Origin: CF-118 sp035934385
Lineage (GTDB): Bacteria > Chloroflexota > Dormibacteria > Dormibacterales > Dormibacteraceae
Length of the DNA stretch: 64,000 bases
Direction of reading: 5' to 3'
NCBI GenBank assembly: GCA_035934385.1
Contig: DASYXY010000030.1
Coordinates: 1 to 64,000 of the forward strand
Every line of letters begins with the position of its first letter. The first letter of the stretch is position 1. The position numbers and the translations under genes were made by a program. This document shows positions 32,794 to 41,142 of the stretch, piece by piece. Under the pieces are notes generated by a model that saw nothing but the letters and a program-made list of their open reading frames with translations, ran no database searches and had not been told where the DNA came from.

Positions 32794-34449
32794 ATGACCC
32801 AAGGGCGACTCCGCTACCTGCCGCTTGGCGGCCTCGGCGAGGTCGGCATCAACATGTGGGCCCTCGAGTGGGAGGACAAGGTCCTCGTGGTCGACTCGGG
32901 CCTGATGTTCCCCCAGGACGACATGCTCGGCATCGACCTGGTGCTGCCGGACATCTCCTACCTGCTGGAGAAGGATCGAGACGTCGTCGGGATCGTCCTG
33001 ACGCACGGGCACGAGGACCACATCGGCGGCCTGCCCTACGCGCTCAAACTCCTGAACGTCCCGGTCTACGGGACGCGGCTCACACTCGGGCTGCTGAAGC
33101 CCAAGCTGCGCGAGCACCACATCCTGCGCGAGGCCGACCTACGCGAGATTCGAATCGGCGACGCCGTCCAGCTCGGCCCGTTCCGGGTGGAGGCGGTCGC
33201 GGTGTGCCACTCGATTCCTGACGCAGTCGGGCTTTCGATCGAGACCCGGGTAGGCCGTGTCGTCTACACGAGCGACTTCAAGCTGGACCCAGCGCCGCCG
33301 GACGGTCTCCCCACCGACATGGCGCGGTTCAAGCGTCTCGGCGACGATGGCGTGCTGCTCCTGCTCAGCGACTCCACCAACGCGGAGCGCGAGGGCCACT
33401 CCGGCTCGGAGCGGGACCTCCACGCGCCGTTCGAGCGCATCTTCGGCGAGGCGCCAGGCCGGATCGTGGTCGCCAATTTCGCTTCCAACATCCACCGCAT
33501 CCAGCACCTGGTGCGCATGGCGATTCAGTTCGATCGGCGGGTCGCGGTGGTCGGTCGCAGCCTGCAGCAGAACTTCAAGACCTCTCGGGAGCTTGGGTTC
33601 CTCGACGTGCCAGAGGGTCTGACGGTGCCGCTGGAGGAGGCGGATCGGATTCCGCCATCGAAGCTGCTGCTGCTGACAGCCGGTAGCCAGGGCGAGCCGA
33701 TGTCCGCGCTGACCCGTTTCGCGGCCCAGCGCCACCCGCTCGTGAACGTGCGCAAAGGCGACTGGGTCGTGATCTCCGCGCGGCCCATCCCGGGCAACGA
33801 GCGGATGGTCCTCCAGACGGTGAACAACCTGTACCGGCACGGCGCCCGGGTTTTCTACTCCGAGGTCGGCAACGTTCACGTCACCGGACACGCGCAGCGG
33901 GCGGAGCTGCGCGAGATGCTCGACGCGGTGCGGCCGCGCTACTTCATCCCTGTCCACGGCGAGTACAGGCAGCTGCTGCAACACGCCGAGCTGGCGAAGG
34001 AAATGGGCGTCCCCGACGACCGCGTTGTCGTAGTCGAGGACGGCGAATCCGTCGAGCTCGACGCGCAGTCGATCCAGCGGGGCGAGAAGATCAGCACCGG
34101 TCTCGTGTTCGTCGACGGTCTGGGCGTGGGGGACGTGGAGCAGGTCGTGCTGCGCGACCGCCGGCACCTGGCCGAGGACGGGATCCTCGTCGTTACGCTG
34201 GCGCTCGACCGCGACACGGGATCGCTGCGGGCAGGACCAGATCTCCTGTCACGCGGCGTCATCGAACCCGAGCTGTCCACGAAACTGATGGCCGACGCTC
34301 GCAAAGCGGCTGTGGATGTCATCCGGCGCCTTGCGGAGTCACGCGACCTGAACATCCTGCAAGAGGCGATCCACGACGCCGTTTCCAAGACTGTGTGGCG
34401 ACAGACCCGCCGCCGCCCGATGGTCATCCCCGTCGTGACCGAGATATGA
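32794..34449 (+). CDS. rnj: Ribonuclease J
   Basis: Metallo-beta-lactamase/beta-CASP RNase with 5'-3' exo- and endo-activity in mRNA decay. Of 551 residues, RYLPLGGLGEVGINMWALEW, the zinc motif LTHGHEDHIGGLPYAL, VYTSDFKLDP, SDSTNAEREGHSGSE, and the beta-CASP segment FASNIHRIQHLV. PVHGEYRQLLQHAELAKEMG is followed by the C-terminal domain. ATG 32794 gives the family start TQGRLRYLPLGG; the frame is open further upstream inside the UDG gene but is unlike RNase J. It is coupled to the next gene by ATGA. Confidence 0.95.
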   Translation: MTQGRLRYLPLGGLGEVGINMWALEWEDKVLVVDSGLMFPQDDMLGIDLVLPDISYLLEKDRDVVGIVLTHGHEDHIGGLPYALKLLNVPVYGTRLTLGLLKPKLREHHILREADLREIRIGDAVQLGPFRVEAVAVCHSIPDAVGLSIETRVGRVVYTSDFKLDPAPPDGLPTDMARFKRLGDDGVLLLLSDSTNAEREGHSGSERDLHAPFERIFGEAPGRIVVANFASNIHRIQHLVRMAIQFDRRVAVVGRSLQQNFKTSRELGFLDVPEGLTVPLEEADRIPPSKLLLLTAGSQGEPMSALTRFAAQRHPLVNVRKGDWVVISARPIPGNERMVLQTVNNLYRHGARVFYSEVGNVHVTGHAQRAELREMLDAVRPRYFIPVHGEYRQLLQHAELAKEMGVPDDRVVVVEDGESVELDAQSIQRGEKISTGLVFVDGLGVGDVEQVVLRDRRHLAEDGILVVTLALDRDTGSLRAGPDLLSRGVIEPELSTKLMADARKAAVDVIRRLAESRDLNILQEAIHDAVSKTVWRQTRRRPMVIPVVTEI

Positions 34450-34751
34450 AGCTTCCGCCGCTCGCGCTGGTCGCCCCGAGCCTTTGCCCGCGGTGCGACC
34501 AGCCGGCGATGGTCCTGGACCGGCTCGAAGACCAGCGCTGCGCGCACTGCGGGCTGCAGCTGCACCGGTGCGGCAGCTGCCACGGCGTGGCCGGCCCGTT
34601 CGACCGCTTCTGTGGCTTCTGCGGCCACGAGCTGGTGCGTGGAGAGGAGCGGGCGCCCTACTGGCGGCTCTGGATGCTGGCCGGCCTGGTTCCTCTGCTG
34701 GCCGGGCTGGTCTACGGCGTCGTCTGGGCCGCCTCCCACCCGATCAAGTAG
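34446..34751 (+). CDS. Small double zinc-ribbon membrane protein
   Basis: 101 residues. Four CxxC pairs (CPRC, CAHC, CGSC, CGFC) in the first 65 residues form two predicted zinc ribbons. One membrane span (LWMLAGLVPLLAGLVYGVVW) lies near the C-terminus, so the ribbons probably face the cytoplasm. ATG overlaps the rnj stop (ATGA), which argues that the two are made together. No family name recognised. It converges on the MoaD-like gene with an 11-base gap. Confidence 0.8.
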   Translation: MKLPPLALVAPSLCPRCDQPAMVLDRLEDQRCAHCGLQLHRCGSCHGVAGPFDRFCGFCGHELVRGEERAPYWRLWMLAGLVPLLAGLVYGVVWAASHPIK

Positions 34752-34762
34752 GGGAGGGGACG

Positions 34763-35059
34763 TTAGCCTCCGGCGATCGCTCCCAGGATCAGGTAGGGCT
34801 CCTTCCCGGCCGCGACCTCACCAGGCAGTGGTTCGTCGATCGGATCGTCCGAATGATCTTCCTCGCACGCGAAGAACCTGAGCATCGGCCGCCGCTTCTT
34901 GGTCTTCGGGTCGCGGATCGTCCCCAGCAGCGCCGGGTAGCGCGCTTCCAGCGCGTCCAGCACCGAGCGCTGCGTGACGTCACCTTCGACTTCGAGCTCA
35001 AGCGAGCGGCCGGTGCCTGCCAGCAATTGCAGGTTCTTCGGCAGCACGACCTGGATCAC
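34763..35059 (-). CDS. MoaD/ThiS-family ubiquitin-fold protein ending in Gly-Gly
   Basis: 98 residues starting IQVVLPKNLQLLAGTGRSLE and DVTQRSVLDALEARYPALLG, the beta-grasp pattern of MoaD/ThiS sulfur carriers. It ends LILGAIAGG, so the C-terminal di-glycine needed for adenylation and thiocarboxylation is present. An acidic insert, FFACEEDHSDDPIDEP, precedes the last strand. GTG 35059 overlaps the stop of the upstream propeller gene (GTGA), so the two are coupled. No MoeB/ThiF-type activating enzyme and no other molybdopterin or thiamine gene is in the window. Confidence 0.85.
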   Translation of the reverse strand: MIQVVLPKNLQLLAGTGRSLELEVEGDVTQRSVLDALEARYPALLGTIRDPKTKKRRPMLRFFACEEDHSDDPIDEPLPGEVAAGKEPYLILGAIAGG

Positions 35060-36174
35060 GGCAGCGTCTGCACCTCGACCGACATGACGAGCGGAAGGTC
35101 GCACACGATCGCGCTCCAGCTGTTGCCGTCATCGTTCGACGCGTACACCTGGCCGCCGCTGGTGCCGAAGTAAATGCCGCACGGGTCGAGCCTGTCGACC
35201 GCCATCGCGTCGCGAAGCACGTTCACGTAGCAGTCCTTCTGCGGCAAGCCCTTGGTCAGAGCCTCCCAGTCGTCGTCGCCTCCCTTTCGGTTGCGGTAAA
35301 CGCGCAGCTTGCCGTCCATGACGTAGTGGTGCGAGTCGCTCGTGATCGGCAGCACGTAGACGGTGTCTGGGTCGTTGGCGTTGGTGTCGACGACGAAACC
35401 GAAGTCCGTGGGCAGGTTGCCGCTGATCTCGCGCCAGTTGTCGCCTTTGTCGTCGCTCCGCATCACGTCCCAGTGCTTCTGCATGTAGAGCGTGTCCGGC
35501 TTCGAAGGATGCATGGTGATGTGATGCACGCAGTGGCCGAACTCGGCGTCGGGGTCGGGGATGTGGTTCGAGCGCAAACCGTGGTTGATCGGCTTCCAGC
35601 TCGTGCCGCCGTCGTCGGTCCTGAAGGCGCCCGCGGCGGAGATGGCGATGACGATCTTGTTCGAGTCCTTCGGGTCTTCGATGATGGTGTGCAGGCACAG
35701 CCCGCCGGCGCCAGGATTCCACTCCGGAGCCGTGCGATGCGTACGGAGTGCCGGCAGCTCGGCCCACGTCTGGCCGGCATCGGTCGACTTGAAGATGGAG
35801 GCGTCCTCGACCCCGGCGTAGACGGTATCCGGGTCTTTCAGCGAGGGCTCCACGTGCCACACGCGCTTGAACTCATAGGGATGGGGAGAGTTGTCGTACC
35901 ACTTGTGGGGACCGACGTTGCCGGCGTATTCGAACTGGTTGCCGACGGTCTCCCACGTCTTGCCACCGTCGTTCGAGCGGTGCATCACCTGGCCGAACCA
36001 GCTGCTTGACTGCGACGCGTACAGGCGATCGGGGTCGGCCGGCGAGCCCTTCATGTGGAAGATCTCCCAGCCCGGAAACAGCGGGCCTTCGACGTCCCAG
36101 CTTTTCCGGGTTCCGTCCGAGTTGAGGATGAACGCGCCCTTACGGGTGCCGACCAGGACTCGCACTTTGCTCAC
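35056..36174 (-). CDS. Cytosolic Asp-box (BNR) beta-propeller protein, sialidase-like fold
   Basis: About 372 residues. At least five Asp-box motifs are visible: SNDGGKTWE, STDAGQTWA, TDDGGTSWK, SDDKGDNWR and SNDDGNSWS. These form a multi-blade propeller of the exo-sialidase/sortilin type. There is no signal peptide and no obvious sialidase catalytic Arg triad, so glycosidase activity is not supported. GTG 36174 has GGAGG 9 nt upstream; TTG at 36180 is closer than usual. It is coupled to the MoaD-like gene downstream. Role unknown, possibly a scaffold or target for the ubiquitin-fold partner. Confidence 0.82.
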   Translation of the reverse strand: MSKVRVLVGTRKGAFILNSDGTRKSWDVEGPLFPGWEIFHMKGSPADPDRLYASQSSSWFGQVMHRSNDGGKTWETVGNQFEYAGNVGPHKWYDNSPHPYEFKRVWHVEPSLKDPDTVYAGVEDASIFKSTDAGQTWAELPALRTHRTAPEWNPGAGGLCLHTIIEDPKDSNKIVIAISAAGAFRTDDGGTSWKPINHGLRSNHIPDPDAEFGHCVHHITMHPSKPDTLYMQKHWDVMRSDDKGDNWREISGNLPTDFGFVVDTNANDPDTVYVLPITSDSHHYVMDGKLRVYRNRKGGDDDWEALTKGLPQKDCYVNVLRDAMAVDRLDPCGIYFGTSGGQVYASNDDGNSWSAIVCDLPLVMSVEVQTLP

Positions 36175-36244
36175 GAGCAACTACCTCCACATTGACGACC
36201 GGTCGTTGGCCAACACGATAAATGACTCCCGGGGCGGGCGAAAC

Positions 36245-36541
36245 TCATCGGTTCAAGCGTTTTCCGCATTCCACGCAAAAGCTGTGGCGGCCCAGATTGT
36301 GGTGACCGCAAAACGTGCAGACGAGGCGGCGTGGAGGATCGGCCTGCAGCCACCGTTCGTGCTCGCGGCGGTACCAGATTCCGTCCTCGGGTCCCAGCAT
36401 CCAGCGATGGCCTTCGCCGTCGAGCACTGCGAGATCGCGCACCGCGAGCCTGAAAGCTCGCGCCTGCAAACCGCCCGCGCGCCTCTCCGCGACCAGCGCT
36501 CGATATCTCGCCTCGGCTTCGGCGAATGGATCGACCGCCAC
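36245..36541 (-). CDS. Small zinc-ribbon protein with a W-rich middle domain
   Basis: 98 residues. FAEAEARYRALVAERRAGGL is a helix. LAVLDGEGHRWMLGPEDGIWYRREHERW is an aromatic beta segment seen in other small terrabacterial proteins. A C-terminal zinc ribbon follows (CTFCGHHNLGRHSFCVECG). GTG 36541 is the start. It is transcribed toward the propeller gene, 70 bases away, and could belong to the same unit. No named family; no membrane span. Confidence 0.7.
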   Translation of the reverse strand: MAVDPFAEAEARYRALVAERRAGGLQARAFRLAVRDLAVLDGEGHRWMLGPEDGIWYRREHERWLQADPPRRLVCTFCGHHNLGRHSFCVECGKRLNR

Positions 36542-36593
36542 CGAGAAAGTATCGCCCGCAGCGCGATGCCGAGGGCGGCACGCAGGCGGGGTG

Positions 36594-36620
36594 TAGAATC
36601 CATCGGAACCGGGCCCCGGT
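36594..36620 (+). promoter_or_regulatory. Possible ftsK promoter -10 box and 5' hairpin
   Basis: TAGAAT at 36594-36599 could act as a -10 box, without a clear -35. It is followed by ACCGGGCCCCGGT (36608-36620), a palindrome that would lie at the start of the ftsK message. Weak evidence. Confidence 0.3.
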
Positions 36621-36628
36621 AACGCAGC

Positions 36629-38905
36629 ATGCCTCGCACCACTGCACGCAGCTCACGTTCCTCCTCGCACGGCGCGCGGCGCTCATCCTCCGCGCGAAGT
36701 CGCTCGACGCGTTCGCAACGCCGGGTGCAGGCACGGCTTACGCAACGACAGGTGCGCGAGATCGGCGGCGTGCTGCTGCTCCTCGTCGGCCTGCTTGGAG
36801 TGCTGGCGGCCGCGAGCAGCCAGGGTTCGATCCTGACCGGCATTCGCGAATGGCTCCTGGGTAGCTTCGGGCGCGCGTGGTTCGTTCCCGTCGCCGTCGC
36901 CATCGGCACCGGCGCGTACCTGCTGTGGCCAAAGGCCCCGAGGCCACGGCCGCTCGACGTGGTCAGCGGCCTGGTCGCCGTGTTTTCGCTCGTCGGGCTG
37001 TTCGGCATGGCGGGAGCGCACGGCGGCGGACTTGGTGCGGGTATCGACCAGGCGCTCATCGAGGTTGTGGGCACTTGGGGAGCGTGGGCGCTGCTGGTCG
37101 CGGGCCTCGTCATCGGGCTCATCGTCACGATCCACTTCAGTCCCGGCGCCGTCATCCAATCGCTGCTCGACGCCGCAAAGGCCGCCCTCGCCGAGCGCGA
37201 CCGCCTCGACCGCCTGGTCCACCTGCCAGAGCAGCCGAAGGCGTCACCGATGAAAGCGGTGAACGGCGCATCGCTCGCGGTAGGGCCCGCGTATCCGCCT
37301 GTTCCGTCGGCGCCGCATCCGTGGGAGCTGGAGAGCGACCCCGAGCCCCAGCCCAGGAGGGAGCCGGCGCGAGAGGAGCGGATGGAAAAGAAAGAGCCCG
37401 ACGAGGCCGAGCCGAAGCCCGCGCTGCGCGTCGTTGCGGAGCCTGAGGATGACCTGCCCCAGATCGAATGGAAGCTGCCGCCGATCGCGCTGCTAGACAC
37501 CGTCACTGCGCGCCGCGAGCGAATGAAGGACGAGATCAAGCGCAACGCGGTGGTGATCGAGCAGACGCTTGAAACCTTCGGCGTGCCTGCGAAGGTCGTC
37601 GGAGTCAACCCTGGTCCTGCGGTCACGCAGTACGAGGTGCAGCCAGGCGCTGGCGTGCAGGTGAAGAGGATCACCGCGCTTCAGAACGACCTGTCGCTGG
37701 CGCTGGCCGCCGCGCCACTGCGCATCGAAGCCCCGATTCCGGGCAAGTCTGCGGTGGGCATCGAGGTGCCGAACAAGGCGGCGAGCCTGGTGACCATCCG
37801 CGAGGTCCTCGAGACCGCGGCGTTCCGCGAAGGCACGCACTCGCTCGCACTCGCGATGGGCAACGACGTGTCCGGCGCGTCGATCGTGGGCGACCTCACA
37901 CGCATGCCGCACCTGCTCATCGCCGGCGCGACGGGGCAGGGCAAGAGCGTGTGCATCAACGCCCTCATCACAAGCCTTCTGTTTCAGACGACGCCCGATC
38001 ACATGCGGCTACTGCTCATCGACCCGAAGCGCGTCGAGATGACGAGCTTCCACGGCCTGCCTCACCTCGCGCTGCCCGTGCTCGTCGAGTCCCATCAGGC
38101 CGCGGCGGCCCTCCGCTGGGCGGTGGCCGAGATGGACCGGCGCTACAAGCTGTTTTCCGCCGAGGGCGTCCGCAACATCGCCGCTTACAACGAGAAGGCG
38201 ACGCTGCGGTCCGCGCGTCGGCTGCCGTACGTCGTGGTCGTCATCGACGAGCTCGCGGACCTGATGATGGTCGCAGCTGGCGAAATCGAAGAGCTCATAT
38301 GCCGCATCGCGCAGCTGGCGCGGGCTGTGGGCATCCACCTCATCATCGCCACGCAGCGCCCGTCGACGGACATCATCACCGGCCTAATCAAGGCCAACAT
38401 CCCGTCCCGCATCGCGTTCGCGGTCGGGTCCCAGGTCGACAGCCGCGTCATCCTCGACGCGGGAGGGGCCGAGAAGTTGCTTGGACGCGGCGACATGTTG
38501 TACCAGCCGGTCGATGCCGGCAAGCCGACGCGCATCCAGGGCGCATTCGTCAGCGACGCCGAGGTCGAGTCGGTCGTGAGCTTCTGGAAGTCGCAAGGTG
38601 CACCGCGCTACATGGAGGAGATCCTCGAGGAAGGCGCCGGCTCGGAGTGGGAGGGAAGCGAGAGATCCGAACGCAAGCTGGACCCGTTGTTTGCGCGTGC
38701 AGCGCGCGCAGTTGCAGCTGAAGGCGCGGCGTCGGTGTCTTTGGTCCAACGGAAGTTCAACGTCGGCTACTCGCGCGCGGGCCGCATAGTCGACCAACTC
38801 GCTGAGCATCGCGTGATCGGCGGATACCAGGGCTCGAAATCGCGCGAGGTGAATATGAATCTGCCCGATGTCGATGAGCTGCTGGAGCGACTCGGCCTCG
38901 AATAA
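36629..38905 (+). CDS. ftsK: DNA translocase FtsK/SpoIIIE
   Basis: Pumps chromosome ends through the division septum. Of 758 residues, a basic Ser/Arg-rich leader of about 40 residues is followed by four membrane spans (about 45-170), a charged linker (about 235-290), and the motor with AGATGQGKSVCINALI (Walker A, near 435) and VVVVIDELADLMM (Walker B, near 537). ATQRPSTDIITGLIKANIPS is the RecA-like signature. The C-terminal winged-helix gamma domain is QRKFNVGYSRAGRIVDQL, which in other bacteria reads KOPS-like sequences. Confidence 0.96.
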   Translation: MPRTTARSSRSSSHGARRSSSARSRSTRSQRRVQARLTQRQVREIGGVLLLLVGLLGVLAAASSQGSILTGIREWLLGSFGRAWFVPVAVAIGTGAYLLWPKAPRPRPLDVVSGLVAVFSLVGLFGMAGAHGGGLGAGIDQALIEVVGTWGAWALLVAGLVIGLIVTIHFSPGAVIQSLLDAAKAALAERDRLDRLVHLPEQPKASPMKAVNGASLAVGPAYPPVPSAPHPWELESDPEPQPRREPAREERMEKKEPDEAEPKPALRVVAEPEDDLPQIEWKLPPIALLDTVTARRERMKDEIKRNAVVIEQTLETFGVPAKVVGVNPGPAVTQYEVQPGAGVQVKRITALQNDLSLALAAAPLRIEAPIPGKSAVGIEVPNKAASLVTIREVLETAAFREGTHSLALAMGNDVSGASIVGDLTRMPHLLIAGATGQGKSVCINALITSLLFQTTPDHMRLLLIDPKRVEMTSFHGLPHLALPVLVESHQAAAALRWAVAEMDRRYKLFSAEGVRNIAAYNEKATLRSARRLPYVVVVIDELADLMMVAAGEIEELICRIAQLARAVGIHLIIATQRPSTDIITGLIKANIPSRIAFAVGSQVDSRVILDAGGAEKLLGRGDMLYQPVDAGKPTRIQGAFVSDAEVESVVSFWKSQGAPRYMEEILEEGAGSEWEGSERSERKLDPLFARAARAVAAEGAASVSLVQRKFNVGYSRAGRIVDQLAEHRVIGGYQGSKSREVNMNLPDVDELLERLGLE

Positions 38906-38923
38906 GCGATTACGCTCAGTTCG

Positions 38924-39985
38924 GTGAACCTGCCGAACGCGCTGACCGTCAGCAGGTTGGTCGCGATCCCGCCGCTGATGTACCTCCTGCTCGCGCGGTT
39001 TGATTATCACGACCAGGTCGCGGCTGCGGTCTTCGTGGTGTTCTCACTCACTGACACCATGGACGGCCAGATCGCGCGCCGGCGGGGCACCGTGAGCGAC
39101 CTGGGGAAGTTCCTCGACCCGTTGGCGGACAAACTCTTTGTCCTCTCGGTGCTGATCGTCCTCGTCCAGGAACGCCTGATCGCAGCGTGGGTGGTGGTCG
39201 TGATCTTCTCGCGAGAGCTGCTGATCACGCTGCTGCGCACCGCCGCCGCCGGTCGAGGCACTGTGATCGCGGCCGCGCCGCTGGGCAAGACGAAGACGGT
39301 GACGCAGGTCGCCGCGGTGACGCTGCTAATCCTGCAGCGGCCTTATCCGTGGCTCGCACTGCCGGCGACGCTTGCGGTCGCGTTCGCGGTGCTGTTCACG
39401 ATCTCGAGCGGTCTCGACTACATGTGGCGGTGGCGTCATGTGCTGGTGGCCGGCGACCCGCCGCCCGCCGGTTCTTCGGTTGAGCCGGCGGCACGCGAGC
39501 TGGGTGGAGTGCTCGAGGAGACTGGCCTCACGCTGGCGCTGGCGGAGTCCTGCACCGGCGGGCTGCTGGCAGCCCTCATCACCGATGTTCCAGGCAGCTC
39601 CGGCTATTTCCTTGGTGGCGTGGTGGCTTATTCGAACTCCGCCAAGGAGAAGCTGCTGGGGGTCGCCGGCAAGCTCCTCGACGAGCACGGAGCCGTTAGC
39701 GCCGAGGTCGCCGAAGCGATGGCAAGTGGCGCGCGGGCCCGCTTCGGGACGGCGCTGGCCGCGGGCGTCACGGGCATCGCAGGCCCCGACGCGGACGGCA
39801 CCGACAAGCCTGTGGGCCTGACCTACGTCGCGGTGGCCTCGCCTTCGCGAACGTCCAGCCGCGAGTTCACGTTTCACGGCGATCGGTGGGCCAACCGGCG
39901 CCAGGCGGCCCTGGAGGCGCTCGGAATGCTTGTCGAGGCGGCACGCTCGGTCGCCGCGACGCAAGGCGCGGTAAAGACTGCTTGA
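38924..39985 (+). CDS. Fusion of CDP-alcohol phosphatidyltransferase (PgsA-like) and CinA/PncC domain
   Basis: 353 residues with two complete enzyme modules. Residues 1-173 form a multi-spanning CDP-alcohol phosphatidyltransferase, probably phosphatidylglycerophosphate synthase. Its catalytic pattern D44-x2-D47-G-x2-AR and D65-x3-D69 is intact. After a short Pro-rich linker, residues 187-345 match the CinA C-terminal/NMN deamidase domain: LALAESCTGGLLAALITDVP, VVAYSNSAKEKLLGV and GVTGIAGPDADGTDKPVG. pgsA and cinA are separate neighbours before recA in many Firmicutes; here one frame spans both. Each activity is inferred from motifs. Confidence 0.9.
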   Translation: MNLPNALTVSRLVAIPPLMYLLLARFDYHDQVAAAVFVVFSLTDTMDGQIARRRGTVSDLGKFLDPLADKLFVLSVLIVLVQERLIAAWVVVVIFSRELLITLLRTAAAGRGTVIAAAPLGKTKTVTQVAAVTLLILQRPYPWLALPATLAVAFAVLFTISSGLDYMWRWRHVLVAGDPPPAGSSVEPAARELGGVLEETGLTLALAESCTGGLLAALITDVPGSSGYFLGGVVAYSNSAKEKLLGVAGKLLDEHGAVSAEVAEAMASGARARFGTALAAGVTGIAGPDADGTDKPVGLTYVAVASPSRTSSREFTFHGDRWANRRQAALEALGMLVEAARSVAATQGAVKTA

Positions 39986-40010
39986 CCTCCGAACACCTGT
40001 TCGATACTAT
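39982..40010 (+). promoter_or_regulatory. SOS-controlled recA promoter with LexA box
   Basis: TTGACC (39982-39987) and TACTAT (40005-40010) are spaced by 17 bp. The spacer contains CGAACACCTGTTCG (39990-40003), a perfect 14-bp palindrome of the CGAAC-N4-GTTCG LexA type found in Gram-positive bacteria. The -35 overlaps the stop codon of the pgsA-cinA fusion. LexA bound here would block RNA polymerase. Confidence 0.9.
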
Positions 40011-40098
40011 GTGCGGACGGCCGGGTCCTGTAAAGAAGAGATTGCGTTCCGCCCTTCGACATAGAACACTCGCCGCAACGACGTAGGAGGCATCTGGA

Positions 40099-41142
40099 TT
40101 GGAAAAGGAAAAGGCACTCGACACCGCGCTCGCGCAGATCACGAAGAGCTACGGCAAGGGCGCGATCATGAAGCTCGGCGAACAGGCGGCGCAGCGGGAG
40201 ATCACGGTCATCCCGACCGGCGCCCTGCTGCTCGACCTGGCGCTGGGAGTGGGGGGCATTCCGCGCGGCCGGGTCACGGAGCTGTACGGACCCGAGTCGG
40301 CCGGCAAGACCACGCTCGCTCTTCACGTCATCGCCGAGGCGCAGAAGCAGGGCGGCGTGGCGGCTTTCATCGACGCCGAGCACGCGCTCGACCCCCTCTA
40401 TGCATCGCGCATCGGAGTGAAGATCGATGACCTGCTCATCAGCCAGCCCGATACAGGGGAGCAGGCGCTCGAGATCGTCGAGGTGCTGGTGCGCTCGAAT
40501 GCCGTCGACGTGATCGTCATCGACTCGGTCGCGGCTCTCGTGCCGAAAGCCGAGATCGAAGGTGAGATGGGCGACGCGCACGTCGGGCTCCAGGCGCGGC
40601 TCATGTCCCAGGCGCTGCGCAAGCTGACCGCCGCGATCTCGAAATCCAACTGTTCGGTGGTCTTCCTCAACCAGCTGCGGGAGAAGGTCGGGATCATGTT
40701 CGGCAACCCCGAGACGCAGCCGGGAGGTCGAGCGCTGAAGTTCTACTCCTCGGTTCGCCTCGACATCCGCAAGGTCGAGGTGATCAAGAACGGGCTCGAC
40801 TCGGTGGGCGCACGGGTCAAGGTGAAGGTGGTCAAGAACAAGGTCGCTCCGCCGTTCCGAGCCGCCGAGTTCGACATCCTGTTCAACGAAGGCATCTCGC
40901 GCGAGGGCTCGCTCATCGACGCGGCTCTCGAGTACGGGATCTTCGACAAGAGCGGAACGTGGATGTCCTACGGCGACCAGCGCCTCGGGCAGGGGCGAGA
41001 GAACGTCCGCAACTACCTGCGCGAGAACCCGACGCTTGCCGCTGAGATCGAGGCCAAGGTCCGCGAGACCGCGGCCGGAGGTCCGGCTCCGGCCAAGGTC
41101 GTCTCGATGAAGGTTGCATCCGGTGGCGGGGAGGAGTTCTAG
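40099..41142 (+). CDS. recA: Recombinase RecA
   Basis: Strand-exchange protein and coprotease for LexA. Of 347 residues, Walker A is GPESAGKTTLALH near residue 63, followed by FIDAEHALDPLYA, VIVIDSVAALVPKAEIEGEM, and loop L2 around NQLREKVGIMFGNPETQPGG. The start is TTG 40099 with AGGAGG 8 nt upstream. A leader of about 80 nt lies between the SOS promoter and the start. recX follows with an overlap. Confidence 0.98.
   Translation: MEKEKALDTALAQITKSYGKGAIMKLGEQAAQREITVIPTGALLLDLALGVGGIPRGRVTELYGPESAGKTTLALHVIAEAQKQGGVAAFIDAEHALDPLYASRIGVKIDDLLISQPDTGEQALEIVEVLVRSNAVDVIVIDSVAALVPKAEIEGEMGDAHVGLQARLMSQALRKLTAAISKSNCSVVFLNQLREKVGIMFGNPETQPGGRALKFYSSVRLDIRKVEVIKNGLDSVGARVKVKVVKNKVAPPFRAAEFDILFNEGISREGSLIDAALEYGIFDKSGTWMSYGDQRLGQGRENVRNYLRENPTLAAEIEAKVRETAAGGPAPAKVVSMKVASGGGEEF

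Noticed and set aside
35056..36174. Functional sialidase.
   Set aside because: Asp boxes give the fold only. No signal peptide and no Arg triad or nucleophile Tyr/Glu pattern could be identified.
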